Assembly: GCF_900115395.1 (NCBI RefSeq)
Contig: NZ_FOWE01000006.1
Location: forward strand, 186,001 to 250,000
Direction: 5' to 3'
Source of the DNA: Geodermatophilus obscurus
Lineage (GTDB): Bacteria > Actinomycetota > Actinomycetes > Mycobacteriales > Geodermatophilaceae
DNA length: 64,000 nucleotides
Part shown: piece after piece, positions 57,843 to 64,000 of the stretch
Position numbering within the stretch: position 1 is the first letter of the stretch
How the letters are laid out: each line of letters opens with the position of its first letter
Translations under genes and position numbers: made by a program
The notes under the pieces: generated by a model
Databases searched by the model: none
Told to the model about the DNA's origin: nothing
What the model saw: only the letters and a program-made list of their open reading frames with translations

Positions 57843-58316
57843 ATGTTGGGACGAGCGGCGATGCGCGGTGCCCTGGCCGGACTGGCCGGCACCGCGGCCA
57901 TGACCCTGGCCGAGAAGGTCGAGCAGCAGGTGACCGGGCGGCCGGACTCCTACGTGCCCGGGCGCACGCTGACGGCGCTGGTGACGCGCCGCCGCCCGCC
58001 GGGGTCCGAGCGTCCGTTCGTGCGCAACCACCTCATGCACTGGGGCACCGGCGCGGCCGTCGGGGCGCTGCGCGGCGTCTGGTCGGCCAGCGGGCTGCGC
58101 GGCTGGCGCGCGTCGGCCTGGCACACCTCCGTCCGGCTGGCCACCGACCAGACCCTCGAGAACGCCACGGGCGTCGGTGACCCGCCGTGGACCTGGTCCC
58201 GCCAGGACCGGGTCGTCGACGTCGCCGGCAAGGCCCTGTACTCCTTCGTCACGGGCGCCGTCTCCGACGCGCTCGTGCCGCTGGCGCCCGACCGCCGCCG
58301 CAGCATCCGCCCCTGA
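57843..58316 (+). CDS. Predicted membrane-associated protein of unknown function
   Basis: A 157-residue protein beginning MLGRAAMRGALAGLAGTAAM, a short Gly/Ala-rich hydrophobic helix resembling DUF1440-type membrane proteins, then a central hydrophobic HWGTGAAVGALRGVWSASGL and a C-terminal KALYSFVTGAVSDALVPL. Two or three membrane segments are possible. ATG 57843 has no strong ribosome site. No function can be assigned. Confidence 0.65.
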   Translation: MLGRAAMRGALAGLAGTAAMTLAEKVEQQVTGRPDSYVPGRTLTALVTRRRPPGSERPFVRNHLMHWGTGAAVGALRGVWSASGLRGWRASAWHTSVRLATDQTLENATGVGDPPWTWSRQDRVVDVAGKALYSFVTGAVSDALVPLAPDRRRSIRP

Positions 58317-58488
58317 CGGGACGCGTCCTCCCCGGGGCGCCCGGGGCGGGTGTGACGACCGGGACGGACGGGGTCCGGCCCGCTGCTGATCACCGCGCGC
58401 CCTGCGCACGCTCCGCTCATGACCTCCCTACGGTCCGTGTCGACCAGTGCAGGGACGTCGCCCGGAGGGCGGCAGGGGGAGGCCGATC

Positions 58489-59505
58489 GTGCAGCGCAAC
58501 CGGACCACGGGACGCCGCTGGACGGGTGTGGTCGTCGCCGCGGCCGGCCTGGTGGCCGTCGTGCTCGCCCCGTCCTCGGCGGCCGCCGCACCGTCGACCG
58601 CCGACGAGGCCCAGCGGCTCGTCACCGAGGCCGGCCAGCAGCTGACCGCACTCGACGAGCAGGTCCACCAGGCCGAGCTCACGGTGGCCGCCCAGCAGCA
58701 GGCCGCCGCGGAGGCCGACCGGGCCGCCGACCTCGCCGAGGCCGGCCTCGCGCGGTACGAGCCGGCCATCCGGGCGATCGCGCAGAGCGGCTACACCGGG
58801 ACCACCCGGTCGCGCGTCGCCGCGTTCCTCGGCAGCGACTCCGCCGACGACCTGGTCGCGCAGATGACCATGATCGACCTCCTCGCCGAGCACACCGACG
58901 GCGTCCTGACCGAGGTGGCCGCCGCCCAGGCCGAGGCCGACGCGGCCCGGACGGCGGCCGACACCGCCGCCGCCGAGGCCACCGCGGCGCTGACCACGCT
59001 GCAGGAGCAGCAGGCGCAGGTGCAGGCGCAGGTCGACCGGTACGAGGCCGACTTCGCACGGCTGACCGCGGCCGAGCAGGCCCGGGTCACCACCACGCTG
59101 GCCGGCCCGGTCCTGGCCGCGCCCGCGGCGGCCGCCGCCGCGGCCGCCGCCCCCGGCCCTGCGGCCGCCACCGCGGTGCAGACCGCGCTGGCCCAGATCG
59201 GCGACCCCTACGTGTGGGGCTCCTCCGGCCCGGACGGCTTCGACTGCTCGGGGCTGACCCAGTACGCCTACGCCGCCGCCGGCATCTCGCTGCCGCACTC
59301 GAGCCGCGCGCAGTCGACGCTCGGGACGCCGGTGTCGCGATCGGAGCTCATGCCCGGCGACCTCGTGTACTTCTACTCGCCGGTCAGCCACGTCGGCATC
59401 TACGTCGGCGACGGGAAGATGGTGCACGCCCGCACGTTCGGCCAGCCGGTCGCCGTGACCAGCGTCGACCAGGCCGGGTACCGGGGCGCCGTCCGCGTCG
59501 CCTGA
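58489..59505 (+). CDS. Secreted NlpC/P60 peptidoglycan endopeptidase
   Basis: A 338-residue cell-wall hydrolase. A Sec signal (residues about 10-35, ending SSAAAAPS) is followed by a long coiled-coil region (about 38-200, rich in Ala/Glu/Gln) and an Ala-rich linker (about 205-225), then the NlpC/P60 domain with Cys253 in FDCSGLTQYAY and His301 in SHVGIYVG; the third residue is probably the His in MVHART. It should cut the gamma-D-Glu-mDAP bond, as RipA/RpfB-interacting enzymes do. GTG 58489 has GGGGGAGG. TACGGT at 58429-58434 gives a leader of about 48 bases, too short for a c-di-AMP riboswitch. Confidence 0.92.
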   Translation: MQRNRTTGRRWTGVVVAAAGLVAVVLAPSSAAAAPSTADEAQRLVTEAGQQLTALDEQVHQAELTVAAQQQAAAEADRAADLAEAGLARYEPAIRAIAQSGYTGTTRSRVAAFLGSDSADDLVAQMTMIDLLAEHTDGVLTEVAAAQAEADAARTAADTAAAEATAALTTLQEQQAQVQAQVDRYEADFARLTAAEQARVTTTLAGPVLAAPAAAAAAAAAPGPAAATAVQTALAQIGDPYVWGSSGPDGFDCSGLTQYAYAAAGISLPHSSRAQSTLGTPVSRSELMPGDLVYFYSPVSHVGIYVGDGKMVHARTFGQPVAVTSVDQAGYRGAVRVA

Positions 59506-59576
59506 GGGAGGGCCTCCCTGCCTCTCACGCCTCGCTCCGCTCGGAGCGGCCCCTGCAGGGCGGCCGTTCCGGCACC
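59503..59576. repeat. Dispersed GC-rich repeat, copy 5
   Basis: Starts in the TGA of the NlpC/P60 gene: GAGGGAGGGCCTCCCTGCC, CTCGCTCCGCTCGGAGCGG, CCCCTGCAGGGCGGCCG, TTCCGGCACCTCACC. Same orientation as the copies at 8138 and 57742. CCGCTCGGAGCGG forms its own small hairpin. Confidence 0.7.
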
Positions 59577-59664
59577 TCACCGCGGGTCCCTGCGGGGAGG
59601 TCGTGGTGCGCCGGCGCGGGATCTGCCGCGCCTCCAGCGGCTCCGGGACGTACCGTTGCCGACC

Positions 59665-61146
59665 GTGACCCGGGCACTACCGCGACCGGAGCCCACGCTG
59701 CGGCCCGGGGCCATCGGTTTCCTCGACTCGCTCGTCATCGGCCTGGCCGCGACGTCGCCGGCGTACTCGCTGGCCGCCGTCATCGGGCCCGTCGTCGCGC
59801 TCGTCGGCGTGCACGCGCCCGGCGTCATGCTGGCCTCGTTCGTGCCGATGCTGCTCATCGCCGGCGCGTTCGCCGCACTCAACCGGGCCGACCCCGACTG
59901 CGGGACGACGTTCTCCTGGGTGACCCGTGCCTTCGGCCCGACCGCCGGGTGGATCGGCGGCTGGGCGATCACCATGACCGGCGTCCTGGTGGTGGGGTCG
60001 CTGGCCGAGGTGGGGGTCCGGTTCACCCTGCTGGTGCTCGGTCTCGACGCGATCGCCGACTCCACGCCCGCCGTCGTCGCCCTGAGCATGCTGCTGGTGC
60101 TGGTCATGTCGGCGATCTGCGTGCTGGGCACCGAGTTGTCCTCGCGGCTGCAGAAGGGGCTGATCCTCGCCCAGACGGCGGCGCTGCTGGTCTTCGCGGT
60201 GGTCGCCGTCGTCCGCGGGGTGCGGGGCGACTCGCCCTTCGGCGGGCTGACGCCGTCCTGGGAGTGGCTGGACCCCTTCGGCGCCGGCGGTGCCGCGCTG
60301 ACCGGCGGGCTGCTGCTCGGCGTCTTCGCCTACTGGGGCTGGGAGTCGGCGGTCAACCTCACCGAGGAGACCACCGACTCCCGCACCGCCCCCGGCCGGG
60401 CCGGGGTCTGGTCCACGGTGGTCCTGCTGCTCACGTACGTGGGCGTGGCCGTGGCCGTCGTCTCCTTCGCCGGGACGGCGTGGCTGGCGGGCAACGCCGA
60501 CGAGGAGGAGGCGGTCTTCGCGCTGCTGTCCACCGCGGCCCTGGGCGGCTGGGACTGGGTGGTGCTGGCCGCCGTGGCCACCTCGGCCATCGCCTCTACG
60601 CAGACGACGATCATCCCGGCGTCGCGCACGGGCCTGTCCATGGCGCGGCGGGCGGCGCTGCCGGCGCGGTTCGCCTCGGTGTCGGAGCGGTTCCGCACCC
60701 CGGACGTGTCCACCTGGTGGGTCGCCGGCGTGGCGATCGCCTGGTACGTGGGTGTGCACCTGGTCAGCGAGAACGCGCTGTTCGACTCGATCACCGCGCT
60801 GTCGCTGCTCATCGCGCTGTACTACGCGCTCACCGGCGTCGCCTGCGCCTGGTACTTCCGCCGGCGGCTGGTGCGCAGCGCGCGTGACGCGGTGCTGCTG
60901 GGGGTCGGCCCGCTCGTGGGCGCCGGGCTGCTGGCCTGGCTGCTGGTGCTCTCCGTGCGCGACCTCGCCGACCCCGACAACAGCTACACCGGCCAGGCCT
61001 GGTTCGGCCTGGGCCCGCCGCTGGTCATCGGCGTGGGGATCATGCTGACCGGTGCGGTCCTGATGCTGGCCTGGCGGCGGCACGACTCCCGGTTCTGGCA
61101 GGAGCGCCCCGGCGTCGCCCTCGAGAACTGGGACCCGCTGGCCTAG
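59665..61146 (+). CDS. APC-superfamily amino acid permease
   Basis: A 493-residue membrane transporter with about 12 helices. The first helix region LRPGAIGFLDSLVIGLAATS and PAYSLAAVIGPVVALVG carry the unwound TM1 motif, NRADPDCGTTFSWVTRAFGP is the TM3 region and FAYWGWESAVNLTEET the TM6 motif of APC transporters. Substrate is an amino acid or amine, not specified. GTG 59665 lies 8 bases after TACCGT (59651-59656), so leaderless. Confidence 0.88.
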   Translation: MTRALPRPEPTLRPGAIGFLDSLVIGLAATSPAYSLAAVIGPVVALVGVHAPGVMLASFVPMLLIAGAFAALNRADPDCGTTFSWVTRAFGPTAGWIGGWAITMTGVLVVGSLAEVGVRFTLLVLGLDAIADSTPAVVALSMLLVLVMSAICVLGTELSSRLQKGLILAQTAALLVFAVVAVVRGVRGDSPFGGLTPSWEWLDPFGAGGAALTGGLLLGVFAYWGWESAVNLTEETTDSRTAPGRAGVWSTVVLLLTYVGVAVAVVSFAGTAWLAGNADEEEAVFALLSTAALGGWDWVVLAAVATSAIASTQTTIIPASRTGLSMARRAALPARFASVSERFRTPDVSTWWVAGVAIAWYVGVHLVSENALFDSITALSLLIALYYALTGVACAWYFRRRLVRSARDAVLLGVGPLVGAGLLAWLLVLSVRDLADPDNSYTGQAWFGLGPPLVIGVGIMLTGAVLMLAWRRHDSRFWQERPGVALENWDPLA

Positions 61147-61158
61147 GGCTCCGATGCC

Positions 61159-61202
61159 CGGCCCTCCCGCAGCGGTCGCGACGGGCCCCTGCGGGAGGGC
61201 CG
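61159..61202. repeat. Intergenic stem-loop related to the dispersed repeat
   Basis: CGGCCCTCCCGCAG (61159-61172) pairs perfectly with CTGCGGGAGGGCCG (61189-61202). The outer parts match the ends of the dispersed repeat. It lies between the convergent permease (+) and YdeI-like gene (-) and should terminate both. Confidence 0.7.
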
Positions 61203-61207
61203 TCCAC

Positions 61208-61786
61208 TCAGTGGGGGGTGCGGCCCTCGGCGAGCATCTGCACCAGGGCGGCGATCCGCTTGGCACGGGTGGCCGGGGTGGCCGCGGTGTGCACCCGCCA
61301 GAGGACGGCGTAGCGGTTCTGGGCGTCCAGCGCGGTGAAGGCCTCCCGGGCGGCCGGGGTGGCGTCCAGGGCGGCGTCGAGGTCGTCCGGGACGGTCATG
61401 GTGGCCGGACCGGCGTAGGCGCGGTCCCACCGGCCGTCGGCCTGCGCCGCCTCGACCTGGGCCAGGCCCGCCGGGCGCATCCGTCCGGCCGCGACCAGCT
61501 GCGCCACGATGCCGACGTTCTTCTGCGACCAGACGCTGCGCGGCCGCCGGGGCGTGATCCGGGTCAGGTACCAGTGCTCGTCGACGCTGTTGGCGCGGCC
61601 GTCGATCCAGCCGAAGCACAGCACCGACTCCACCATCTCGTCGCGGGTCAGCGAGGGCACCCCGGCGCCCTTCTTCGCCAGCTTCACGTAGCAGCCGGGA
61701 GCGGTGGCGTGCTCGGCCTCCAGCCACCCCTCGAAGGCGGCCTGGTCGGGGAAGGCCAGCACCGGCAGGTCGGTCGGGAGCGTCAC
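61208..61786 (-). CDS. YdeI/OmpD-associated family protein
   Basis: A 192-residue protein with LPVLAFPDQAAFEGWLEAEH, GCYVKLAKKGAGVPSLTRDE, ESVLCFGWIDGRANSVDEHW and TPRRPRSVWSQKNVG, the conserved series of YdeI/bacteriocin-protection-like (OmdA) proteins. The C-terminal helices (NRYAVLWRVHTAATPATRAKR) are also typical. Reported phenotypes in other bacteria concern peptide or antibiotic tolerance; the mechanism is unknown. GTG 61786 is used. Convergent with the permease. Confidence 0.87.
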   Translation of the reverse strand: MTLPTDLPVLAFPDQAAFEGWLEAEHATAPGCYVKLAKKGAGVPSLTRDEMVESVLCFGWIDGRANSVDEHWYLTRITPRRPRSVWSQKNVGIVAQLVAAGRMRPAGLAQVEAAQADGRWDRAYAGPATMTVPDDLDAALDATPAAREAFTALDAQNRYAVLWRVHTAATPATRAKRIAALVQMLAEGRTPH

Positions 61787-61829
61787 GGGCGCCGATCCTG
61801 GCCGGATCGCCGTCCGGGGTCAAGCGTCC

Positions 61830-61871
61830 TTGACACCCGCAGGCCCGGCTGCTGCACTGGCGCGGTGTCAA
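61830..61871 (+). promoter_or_regulatory. Promoter with TTGACAC/GTGTCAA inverted repeat
   Basis: TTGACA (61830-61835) and TGCACT (61853-61858) are 17 bases apart, and the GTG start at 61865 lies 6 bases further, so the transcript is probably leaderless. TTGACAC (61830-61836) and GTGTCAA (61865-61871) form an inverted repeat flanking the promoter, a possible operator for the XRE regulator downstream. Confidence 0.45.
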
Positions 61872-62305
61872 ACACACTTGTCAGTCAGGGGTCGGCCGTG
61901 GTCCTGCGCTCCGTCGCCGCCGGGGTCACCGGCCTGCTCACCGCGGCGGCGCTCGGACTGCTCGCCGGGGTCCTCGGGGAGCCCGGCCAGTTCTGGCTGC
62001 GCGCCGGGGTCTTCGCGGCCTGCACGCTCGGCCCGGCGTGCGGGCTGGGCTGGCTGCTGTTCGTCGCCGGCACCACCGGCCCCGACGCGGTCGCCCGGCC
62101 GGAGGAGACGGTCGAGCAGCTGTGGTGGCAGCGCAGCGCGGCGAGCGCCTTCCTCGACCTGCTGGTCGTGGCGGGCCTGGTGCTGACGGCCCTGGCGGTC
62201 ACCGACCTGCGGCTCGACGCCGTCACCGTGCTGACCGGGCTGGTCGTCCTCGGCCTCGCCGACGTCACCGTCCGGCTGGCGGTGCTGCACCGGCGCGAGG
62301 CCTGA
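61865..62305 (+). CDS. Small membrane protein next to an XRE regulator
   Basis: A 146-residue protein with four predicted membrane helices: VAAGVTGLLTAAALGLLAGV, LRAGVFAACTLGPACGLGWL, FLDLLVVAGLVLTALAVTDL and AVTVLTGLVVLGLADVTVRL. Such DUF2178-like proteins often stand just before YozG-type HTH regulators. GTG 61865 is the first start in a good promoter context. The next gene begins 6 bases after its stop. Function unknown. Confidence 0.75.
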   Translation: MSNTLVSQGSAVVLRSVAAGVTGLLTAAALGLLAGVLGEPGQFWLRAGVFAACTLGPACGLGWLLFVAGTTGPDAVARPEETVEQLWWQRSAASAFLDLLVVAGLVLTALAVTDLRLDAVTVLTGLVVLGLADVTVRLAVLHRREA

Positions 62306-62311
62306 GCGGGG

Positions 62312-62509
62312 GTGCGCAACGACCTCTCCGAGCGGCGGCAGGCGCGGGGCTGGTCGCAGGGGCGGCTCGCCGAGGAGCTCGGCGTGTCCCGGCAGACGGT
62401 GATCTCGATCGAGAAGGGTCGCTTCGACCCCAGCCTGCCGCTGGCCTTCCGCATCGCCGGGCTGTTCGACTGCCGGATCGAGGACGTCTTCTCCCCCGAC
62501 GGGGGGTGA
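62312..62509 (+). CDS. Small XRE-family HTH regulator
   Basis: A 65-residue Cro/CI-type regulator consisting almost only of the HTH: NDLSERRQARGWSQGRLAEE, LGVSRQTVISIEKGRFDPS, LPLAFRIAGLFDCRIEDVF. This is the YozG-like group of about 65-70 residues usually co-transcribed with a small membrane protein, as here. It probably controls its own operon through the TTGACAC/GTGTCAA repeat upstream (inference). Confidence 0.9.
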   Translation: MRNDLSERRQARGWSQGRLAEELGVSRQTVISIEKGRFDPSLPLAFRIAGLFDCRIEDVFSPDGG

Positions 62510-62524
62510 CGGGAGACTCCTGCC

Positions 62525-62827
62525 ATGGACGACGACCTGCAGGCCGCCGCTGTGTTCGCCGCCGCGCTGGAGCCGCGACCGGGAGGCCGGCTGCGGCACG
62601 GGATCCGCGTGGCCGGCGCGTTCGTCGCCGAGCTGGCGTGGGGGCTGCTGCCCGGGCCGACCGTGTACGACGTCGTGGTGCGCCGGCGCGACGACGGGGA
62701 GGTGGTCGTCCGCATCCCCGCCGACGAGCCCGGCGTCCCCGCGCACATGCTCACCGCGGTCCGGGACGAGCTCGGCGCCGTGGCGCCGGAGGAGTTCCTC
62801 GCCCGGTGGAGCGTGCCGGCGCACTGA
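62525..62827 (+). CDS. Small protein of unknown function
   Basis: A 100-residue, slightly acidic protein with a helical N-terminus (MDDDLQAAAVFAAALEPRPG), a short hydrophobic central stretch (GAFVAELAWGLLPG) and beta strands VYDVVVRRRDDGEVVVRIPA, ending EEFLARWSVPAH. No family recognised. It begins 15 bases after the XRE stop and may belong to that operon. Confidence 0.62.
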   Translation: MDDDLQAAAVFAAALEPRPGGRLRHGIRVAGAFVAELAWGLLPGPTVYDVVVRRRDDGEVVVRIPADEPGVPAHMLTAVRDELGAVAPEEFLARWSVPAH

Positions 62828-62852
62828 GCCTTCCGGCTCCGGATGTGCTGGG

Positions 62853-63440
62853 GTGTGGGTCGTGGCGGACAACTACATCGCGGAACTGCCGTTCGGCGCG
62901 CCGGCCATCGACGACGAGGCGTTCGTCGCGCCGACGGCGGTCGTCGTCGGCGCGGTCACCATGGGCCCGCGCTCGAGCATCTGGTACGGGGCGGTCGCCC
63001 GCGCCGACGCCGAGGCGATCGAGATCGGTGAGGGCTCGAACGTACAGGACGGGTCGACCCTGCACTCCGATCCCGGCTTCCCCCTGGTGATCGGCCGCGG
63101 CGTCACCGTCGGGCACCGGGTGGTGCTGCACGGCGCCCGCGTCGACGACGACGTCCTGGTCGGCATGGGCAGCGTGGTCATGAACGGGGCGCACATCGGC
63201 TCGGGCTCGATCGTGGCCGCGGGCGCCGTCGTCACCCAGGGGACCGAGGTGCCGCCCGGCTCGCTGGTGGCCGGCGTCCCGGCGAAGGTGATCCGGCAGG
63301 CGACCGAGGACGACCTGACCCACATCCGGCTCAACGCGCTGAGCTACACCGAGCGGCTGCCCGCGGCGCGGCGGGTGCGGCCGGTGGTGCGCCGCCCGCT
63401 GCCCTCGTCCGGCCACGTCCCCGGCGACGCGGCCGACTAG
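62853..63440 (+). CDS. Gamma-carbonic anhydrase-family protein
   Basis: A 195-residue left-handed beta-helix protein with hexapeptide repeats. Zinc-site histidines are seen in STLHSDPGFPL, VGHRVVLHG and the family pattern RADAEAIEIGEGSNVQDGS is intact. The C-terminus has GSLVAGVPAKVIRQATEDD, typical of the group. It may be a carbonic anhydrase or a related acyltransferase-like protein; activity varies among members. Start uncertain: GTG 62853 or GTG 62862 are both plausible. Confidence 0.88.
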   Translation: MWVVADNYIAELPFGAPAIDDEAFVAPTAVVVGAVTMGPRSSIWYGAVARADAEAIEIGEGSNVQDGSTLHSDPGFPLVIGRGVTVGHRVVLHGARVDDDVLVGMGSVVMNGAHIGSGSIVAAGAVVTQGTEVPPGSLVAGVPAKVIRQATEDDLTHIRLNALSYTERLPAARRVRPVVRRPLPSSGHVPGDAAD

Positions 63441-63489
63441 GCGGAGGACCACCCTTCCCCTCACGGGCTCCTGGACGGTGGCCGTTCCC

Positions 63490-64000
63490 TCACCTCGCCG
63501 GTGAGGCGCCCACGAAGCGGGCGACCACCGCGCGGACCTCCTCCGGGGACAGCGCCATCGTGGCGTCGCCCACGGCGAGCTCCACCCGCTGCACCGCCGG
63601 GTCGCCGGTGGGCATCGCGTCGGCCCAGGTCCACAGCCCCTCCTCGGCGCAGGAGCGCGCGGCGGCGCGGAACGCCTCCGGCGTCGTCTCGAGGAGCAGG
63701 TGCAGCATCGGCGTCTGCGGCGGGTCGGGGACCACGCGCACGCCCGGGACGTCGCGCAGGAGGCCGGCGAGGTCGCGGGCCCGCTCCAGGTAGGCCGGCA
63801 TCAGCGGCAGCCGGCGGCGCAGGCAGGTCAGCGCCGACGCCGCGCCCGGCCACAGGCCGAAGAGCGTGCCGCCGAGCCGGTGACGCCACTCGCGCACCTC
63901 GGCGACGGCGTCGGCCGGTCCGGCCAGGCAGCACCCGGCCAGCGCGCCGATGCCCTTGTAGAAGCTGACGTAGACGGTGTCGAACGGCGCGGCGACCTCG
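63490..64000 (-). CDS. Threonine aldolase-like PLP enzyme, C-terminal part
   Basis: The frame is open to the end of the window, so the N-terminus is missing; about 169 residues are seen. FDTVYVSFYKGIGALAGCCL contains the PLP-binding lysine in the YKGIG context of beta-eliminating lyases, close to low-specificity threonine aldolases. The C-terminal small domain includes PMLHLLLETTPEAFRAAARS and WTWADAMPTGDPAVQRVELA. It is convergent with the carbonic anhydrase gene; the 49-base gap contains a weak relative of the dispersed repeat. Confidence 0.82.
   Translation of the reverse strand, partial: EVAAPFDTVYVSFYKGIGALAGCCLAGPADAVAEVREWRHRLGGTLFGLWPGAASALTCLRRRLPLMPAYLERARDLAGLLRDVPGVRVVPDPPQTPMLHLLLETTPEAFRAAARSCAEEGLWTWADAMPTGDPAVQRVELAVGDATMALSPEEVRAVVARFVGASPAR

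Noticed and set aside
58429..58489. c-di-AMP riboswitch before the NlpC/P60 gene
   Set aside because: The leader from the apparent -10 box is about 48 bases, much too short, and no conserved riboswitch elements are seen.

Overview
The window is chromosomal DNA of a very high G+C actinobacterium. Third codon positions are almost all G or C, GTG starts are common, genes are often joined by 4-base ATGA/GTGA overlaps, and many start codons lie 6-9 bases after a TANNNT-like -10 box. The gene set (mycofactocin, F420 enzymes, class E sortase, ANTAR regulator, DUF3097, UBP zinc finger) fits Actinobacteria. The general look, including the short GC-rich intergenic repeats, suggests Geodermatophilaceae (Blastococcus/Geodermatophilus/Modestobacter type), but that family call is inference. 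No rRNA, tRNA, CRISPR array, phage or intact insertion sequence was seen.

Layout. 0-6 kb: end of a PadR-like regulator, an ABC exporter, DUF3097 and a PRC-barrel stress protein. 6-15.5 kb: molybdenum-hydroxylase accessory genes (MoxR/CoxD ATPase, VWA/CoxE, XdhC/CoxF, MOSC), then two NDMA-type (mycofactocin-linked) alcohol dehydrogenases around a fused MoxR-VWA protein and a GAF-LuxR regulator. 15.5-25.6 kb: sortase E pair, FAD monooxygenase, a glucoamylase relic between two long hairpins, a divergent SRPBCC / class V aminotransferase pair, LysR, a Tat-exported vanadium haloperoxidase coupled to a parvulin lipoprotein, a small secreted protein and a GAF-ANTAR regulator. 25.8-35.8 kb: a mycofactocin cluster (mftR, mftA-B-C, mftE, mftF) broken up by a PPOX flavoprotein, a Bcr/CflA exporter, a cytosine permease, an iron-siderophore binding lipoprotein and an isochorismatase-like hydrolase; mftD and mftG are not in the window. 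35.9-43.8 kb: GAF regulator, MFS exporter and a form II CO-dehydrogenase-like operon coxS-L-M-G. 43.7-64 kb: hydrolase/HAD/DedA operon, MTA/SAH-type deaminase, ArsR-SRPBCC and MarR/SDR units with clear operators, a TldD/TldE peptidase pair, an F420 oxidoreductase plus F420:NADP reductase, an NlpC/P60 hydrolase, transporters, a small XRE cassette, a gamma-carbonic anhydrase and the end of a threonine-aldolase-like gene.

How it fits together. Three redox-cofactor themes share the window: mycofactocin (a peptide-derived cofactor) with two of its client-type alcohol dehydrogenases; molybdenum hydroxylase structural genes with their maturation genes 30 kb away; and an F420 pair. MoxR-VWA proteins occur beside both the molybdenum and the alcohol-dehydrogenase genes, which suggests a shared need for ATP-driven maturation (inference).

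The most unusual non-coding feature is a family of roughly 50-70 bp GC-rich stem-loop repeats found after or between genes. One copy forms the C-terminal tail of mftB and another supplies the start and first ~20 codons of the MOSC gene.
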